Shown one piece after another: positions 5,167 through 7,231 of a stretch of DNA of 7,231 nucleotides. Position numbers and translations under genes: made by a program. Numbering within the stretch: position 1 is the first letter of the stretch; each line of letters starts with the position of its first letter. The DNA is taken from NCBI GenBank assembly GCA_945872035.1, contig CAMBYA010000117.1, positions 1 through 7,231 on the forward strand, given 5' to 3'. The notes beneath the pieces were generated by a model. That model was not told where the DNA came from. It saw nothing but the letters and a program-made list of their open reading frames with translations, and did not search any database. The DNA comes from Rhizobium sp. Q54. GTDB taxonomy: Bacteria > Pseudomonadota > Alphaproteobacteria > SMXS01.

Positions 5167-6177
5167 ATGTCCAACCGCAGCAATCGCCAGTTTCTGATCG
5201 CCGCCCGGCCGGAAGGCATGGTCAAGGAAAGCGACTTCAAGTATGTCGAGACGCCGGTTGCCGAGCCAGGTCCGGGCCAGTTCCTGATCCACCAGGAGAT
5301 CGTCGCCGTCGAGCCGGCACTGCGCGGCCAGATGGAGAACCGCGCCAACTACGCCGCGCCGCTGCAGATCGGCGACGTGATGCGCGCGCTGGGCGCCGGC
5401 ACCGTCGTCGAATCCAACAACCCGGACTACAAGGTTGGTCAGCGGGTGCAGGGCATGTTCGGTTTCCAGGACTATGTGGTTTCGGACGGCAAGGGCATGG
5501 TCAGCCGCATTCCGGACGGCGTCGCGGGCGAGGCGGCGCTCTACGTGTTCGGCGGCACCGGCTTCACCGCCTATTACGGCATGGCCGAGGTCGGCAAGCC
5601 GACGCCGGGATGCAACGTGCTGGTGTCGGGCGCGGCGGGCGCTGTCGGCTCGCTGGCCGGGCAGATCGCCAAGATTCTCGGCGCGGGCACCGTCGTCGGC
5701 ATCGCCGGTTCGGACGAGAAGTGCCGCTGGCTGACCGACGAACTCGGCTTCGACGCCGCCATCAACTACAAGACCGAGGACGTGGCCGTGCGGGTCAAGG
5801 AACTGTTCCCCAAGGGCCTCGACATCTACTACGACAATGTCGGCGGCGAAATCCTCGACATCGCGCTGGCCAACCTCGCCATGAACGCCCGAGTCGTGAT
5901 CTGCGGCGGCATCTCGCGCTACAACAAGTCCGGCCCCATCGAAGGGCCAAAGAACTACTTCAACCTGGTCTATTCGCGCGCGACCATGACCGGCTTCATC
6001 ATCGTCGACCATGTCCACCGCTACAAGGAGTGGACCGAGATCATGGGCAAGTGGATCGCCGACGGGAAGCTGAAGTACCGCATCGACATGCTCGAAGGCT
6101 TCGAGAACCTGCCAAAGGGCCTGATCCGGCTGTTTACCGGCGACAATATCGGCAAGCAGCTCATCCGAATCGGGTAA
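5167..6177 (+). CDS. NADP-dependent, zinc-independent MDR oxidoreductase (CurA/prostaglandin-reductase-like)
   Basis: A 336-residue cytoplasmic medium-chain dehydrogenase/reductase of the CurA/leukotriene B4 12-hydroxydehydrogenase group (COG2130), whose members reduce the double bond of alpha,beta-unsaturated ketones or aldehydes using NADPH. The start NRQFLIAARPEGMVKESDF is typical of the group. The nucleotide-binding domain shows VLVSGAAGAVGSLAGQIAK (151-169), then GIAGSDEKC with Lys185 placed to contact the NADP 2'-phosphate. Next come FDAAINYK (195-202), DIYYDNVGG (219-227), NLVYSRATMTGF (266-277) and the C-terminal NIGKQLIRI. No structural or catalytic zinc ligand cluster is present. 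In the substrate-side motif GGTGFTAYYG (129-138) the first variable residue is Gly where Met is common. ATG 5167 is preferred to ATG 5149 because GAAGGGA (5151-5157) lies upstream and relatives start at this point. The gene is divergent from the SDR and sits behind an operator-like palindrome. Confidence 0.95.
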   Translation: MSNRSNRQFLIAARPEGMVKESDFKYVETPVAEPGPGQFLIHQEIVAVEPALRGQMENRANYAAPLQIGDVMRALGAGTVVESNNPDYKVGQRVQGMFGFQDYVVSDGKGMVSRIPDGVAGEAALYVFGGTGFTAYYGMAEVGKPTPGCNVLVSGAAGAVGSLAGQIAKILGAGTVVGIAGSDEKCRWLTDELGFDAAINYKTEDVAVRVKELFPKGLDIYYDNVGGEILDIALANLAMNARVVICGGISRYNKSGPIEGPKNYFNLVYSRATMTGFIIVDHVHRYKEWTEIMGKWIADGKLKYRIDMLEGFENLPKGLIRLFTGDNIGKQLIRIG

Positions 6178-6185
6178 TGGCGCGC

Positions 6186-6210
6186 GGCCGGGCGGCTGCG
6201 CCGCCCGGTC
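6186..6210. terminator. Strong GC hairpin between convergent MDR and MAPEG genes
   Basis: CCGGGCGGC (6188-6196), loop TGC, GCCGCCCGG (6200-6208) form a perfect 9-bp stem, extended by a G-U and a G-C pair to 6186-6210. It lies between the MDR stop (6177) and the MAPEG stop (6218 on the minus strand), where both transcripts should end. No T-tract follows on either strand, so a bidirectional, Rho-assisted or pausing role is more likely than classic intrinsic termination. Confidence 0.6.
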
Positions 6211-6217
6211 CGGGACG

Positions 6218-6610
6218 TCACACCAGCTTGAGCACGAAGCCGACCAGCGCGCCGAGCACCAGGATGTAGATCGGCGGCATGCTGACCAGCAGGCCCAGGA
6301 CGCGCTTTTCCGGCGCGGTGTAATAGCCGAGCGCGTACCACAGGCGTCCGATTGGCCAGATGGCGCCGATCCCGGCCGCCCACAGCGGATCGACCGCCCA
6401 GGCGAACAGCCAGATGCCGGGCAGGAACAGCACCAGATGCTCCAGCGTGTTCTGGTGCGCCCGCACATAGCATTCGTACTCGGGCGGACCGCTGTGCGAC
6501 GGCGCCTTGATCTTGAACTTGGACCGGGCGCTTCCGGCCTTGAACAGGGTGAAGTAATAGACGAGCAAGCCCACGCAACTCACGATACCTACGTAGATAT
6601 AGCTTTCCAT
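6218..6610 (-). CDS. MAPEG-family membrane protein (microsomal glutathione S-transferase-like)
   Basis: A 130-residue integral membrane protein of the MAPEG family (membrane-associated proteins in eicosanoid and glutathione metabolism). Bacterial members are thought to conjugate glutathione to hydrophobic electrophiles or reduce lipid peroxides; activity of this one is unproven. Four hydrophobic segments are visible: about 4-24, 57-76, 77-97 and 104-129. The family signature EYECYVRAHQNTLEHL (44-59) follows the first loop, and the GRLWYALGYYTAPEKR segment (88-103) supplies the Arg and Tyr residues that in relatives line the glutathione site. Length is normal for the short MGST3/MGST-like group. 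The start at 6608-6610 (complement) has GGGAG nine bases upstream. The ABM-like gene lies 84 bp upstream on the same strand and may share its transcript, though a stable hairpin lies between them. Confidence 0.9.
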   Translation of the reverse strand: MESYIYVGIVSCVGLLVYYFTLFKAGSARSKFKIKAPSHSGPPEYECYVRAHQNTLEHLVLFLPGIWLFAWAVDPLWAAGIGAIWPIGRLWYALGYYTAPEKRVLGLLVSMPPIYILVLGALVGFVLKLV

Positions 6611-6641
6611 GTCTCATCACTCCCAGGCAGCAGGAACCGTT

Positions 6642-6662
6642 CGGATCGCGGCAGGCGATCCG
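6642..6662. other. Hairpin in the ABM-MAPEG intergenic gap
   Basis: CGGATCGC (6642-6649), loop GGCAG, GCGATCCG (6655-6662) form a perfect 8-bp stem in the 84-bp gap between the two minus-strand genes. No T-run follows on the minus strand. It could tune the relative levels of the two genes as a processing or stabilising structure if they are co-transcribed. Confidence 0.45.
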
Positions 6663-6694
6663 GTCCGTCGGGCAGGTCGATTGGATGCTGGAGC

Positions 6695-7042
6695 TTAGCC
6701 GGCGGTGAAGAAGTCCGCGCGCGGCTTGCCCTGCGGGTCGTAGACCGGTTCGGACAGGTCAACCCGGTACTTCTTCACGGAGGCGGACTTCAGGCCCGAC
6801 TGTCCGAGATGGGCGGCCATGTCGGTGTACCAGTGGTCGGCCAGATGCACGGCCAGATCCTCCTGGGTGACCCACTCCTCGAACACATAGACCCGGCCCG
6901 GATTGAGCGGGTCCAGCGTCCAGGCATAGTGGACGCAGCCCTTTTCGGTATAGGCGCCCTCGATGTGCTTGCGGGCGGTGAGGATCGATTGCTCGGCGAC
7001 AGCCGGGTCGAACTCCAGAAGTCCGGCGACGATAACGGTCAT
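6695..7042 (-). CDS. Antibiotic biosynthesis monooxygenase (ABM)-domain protein, YgiN-like quinol monooxygenase type
   Basis: A 115-residue cytoplasmic protein with the dimeric alpha+beta-barrel ABM fold. Relatives such as YgiN oxidise quinols or similar aromatics without a cofactor, but many family members have no assigned substrate. The first strand is MTVIVAGLLEFDP (1-13), followed by a helix to about residue 32, then GCVHYAWTLDPLNPGRVYVFEEWVTQEDLAVHLA (35-68). This last stretch is the family's hallmark pattern of GCxxY, E-x-W and a conserved His in the helix (His67, with His70). The last about 20 residues (from VDLSEPVYDPQGK) extend past the usual roughly 95-residue core. The start at 7040-7042 (complement) has a strong GGGGGAG ribosome binding site. 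It is the first gene of a possible two-gene unit with the MAPEG gene. Confidence 0.88.
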   Translation of the reverse strand: MTVIVAGLLEFDPAVAEQSILTARKHIEGAYTEKGCVHYAWTLDPLNPGRVYVFEEWVTQEDLAVHLADHWYTDMAAHLGQSGLKSASVKKYRVDLSEPVYDPQGKPRADFFTAG

Positions 7043-7231
7043 GGTCTCCCCCTTCTATGATGCGACATTCAAGTTCTTGTGACATTTCCTGCATGAAAGT
7101 GCACGCTTGGCGCAAGCCGGCATATCGGCACGCACCCTCTGCAGCCGCGCACCGCGTATTTTCCGCGCATCGACAGGCGGCGGCATGATAAAAGCACCGC
7201 CGCTGAACTTAATGTCAAGCCAGGAGCGACG
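7043..7231. promoter_or_regulatory. Intergenic region with probable ribosome binding site for a gene beyond the edge
   Basis: No coding region is supported in these 189 bases. AGGAG at 7222-7226 lies 5 bases before the window end, the right spacing for a start codon at about 7232 on the plus strand, so a divergent gene probably begins just outside. The gap would then hold promoters for both directions; I could not identify convincing -35/-10 pairs. A short inverted repeat GCTTG-GCG-CAAGC lies at 7105-7117. Confidence 0.4.

Noticed and set aside
5143..6468. A 441-codon minus-strand open frame, and similar long antisense frames at 1039-1848, 2644-3306 and 4055-4990, plus the long plus-strand frame 1272-2861.
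   Set aside because: They lie opposite or within well-supported genes, are rich in Arg/Ala/Gly/Pro/Asp/His as expected from GC-biased shadow frames, show no recognisable domain, and cross gene boundaries.

Overview
This is a GC-rich stretch of ordinary bacterial chromosome, most likely from an alphaproteobacterium. The inference rests on strong G/C bias at third codon positions, the protein families present, and a REP-like inverted repeat built on a word common in alphaproteobacterial intergenic DNA. There is no rRNA, tRNA, transposase, phage gene or CRISPR array. The species cannot be named from this sequence.

Layout, left to right. (1) 1-848: the 3' part of an acyl-CoA dehydrogenase gene cut by the window edge. 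(2) 849-1017: an intergenic gap holding a perfect 32-bp inverted repeat, each arm itself a small hairpin. (3) 1018-2511: a 497-residue Wzx/MOP-type polysaccharide flippase. (4) 2596-3504: a ThuA-domain protein, closed by a textbook Rho-independent terminator at 3529-3558. (5) 3559-3831: a poorly explained gap with traces of a small exported protein whose signal peptide and cysteine-containing remainder lie in different frames. (6) 3832-4152: a small cysteine-rich lipoprotein, converging with only 3 bp between stop codons on (7) an SDR oxidoreductase at 4156-4920 on the minus strand. (8) 4921-5166: a divergent promoter region rich in palindromes. (9) 5167-6177: a zinc-independent, CurA/PTGR-like NADP-dependent MDR oxidoreductase, followed by a strong GC hairpin. 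(10) On the minus strand, a MAPEG membrane protein (6218-6610) and upstream of it an ABM-fold (YgiN-like) protein (6695-7042). The last bases carry a Shine-Dalgarno-like AGGAG that probably serves a plus-strand gene starting just past the edge.

How the genes work together: the redox enzymes (acyl-CoA dehydrogenase, SDR, MDR reductase) and the MAPEG and ABM proteins fit a general lipid, carbonyl or xenobiotic metabolism and detoxification neighbourhood. No single pathway is demonstrated. The SDR and MDR genes are divergent and share one palindrome-rich control region, so they are the best candidates for co-regulation. The flippase has no glycosyltransferases beside it here, and the ThuA protein has no visible ThuB partner.

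I found no convincing new multi-gene system. The items most worth a second look are the divergent SDR/MDR control region, the possible frameshifted small exported protein next to the unknown lipoprotein, and the catalytic-base arrangement of the acyl-CoA dehydrogenase.
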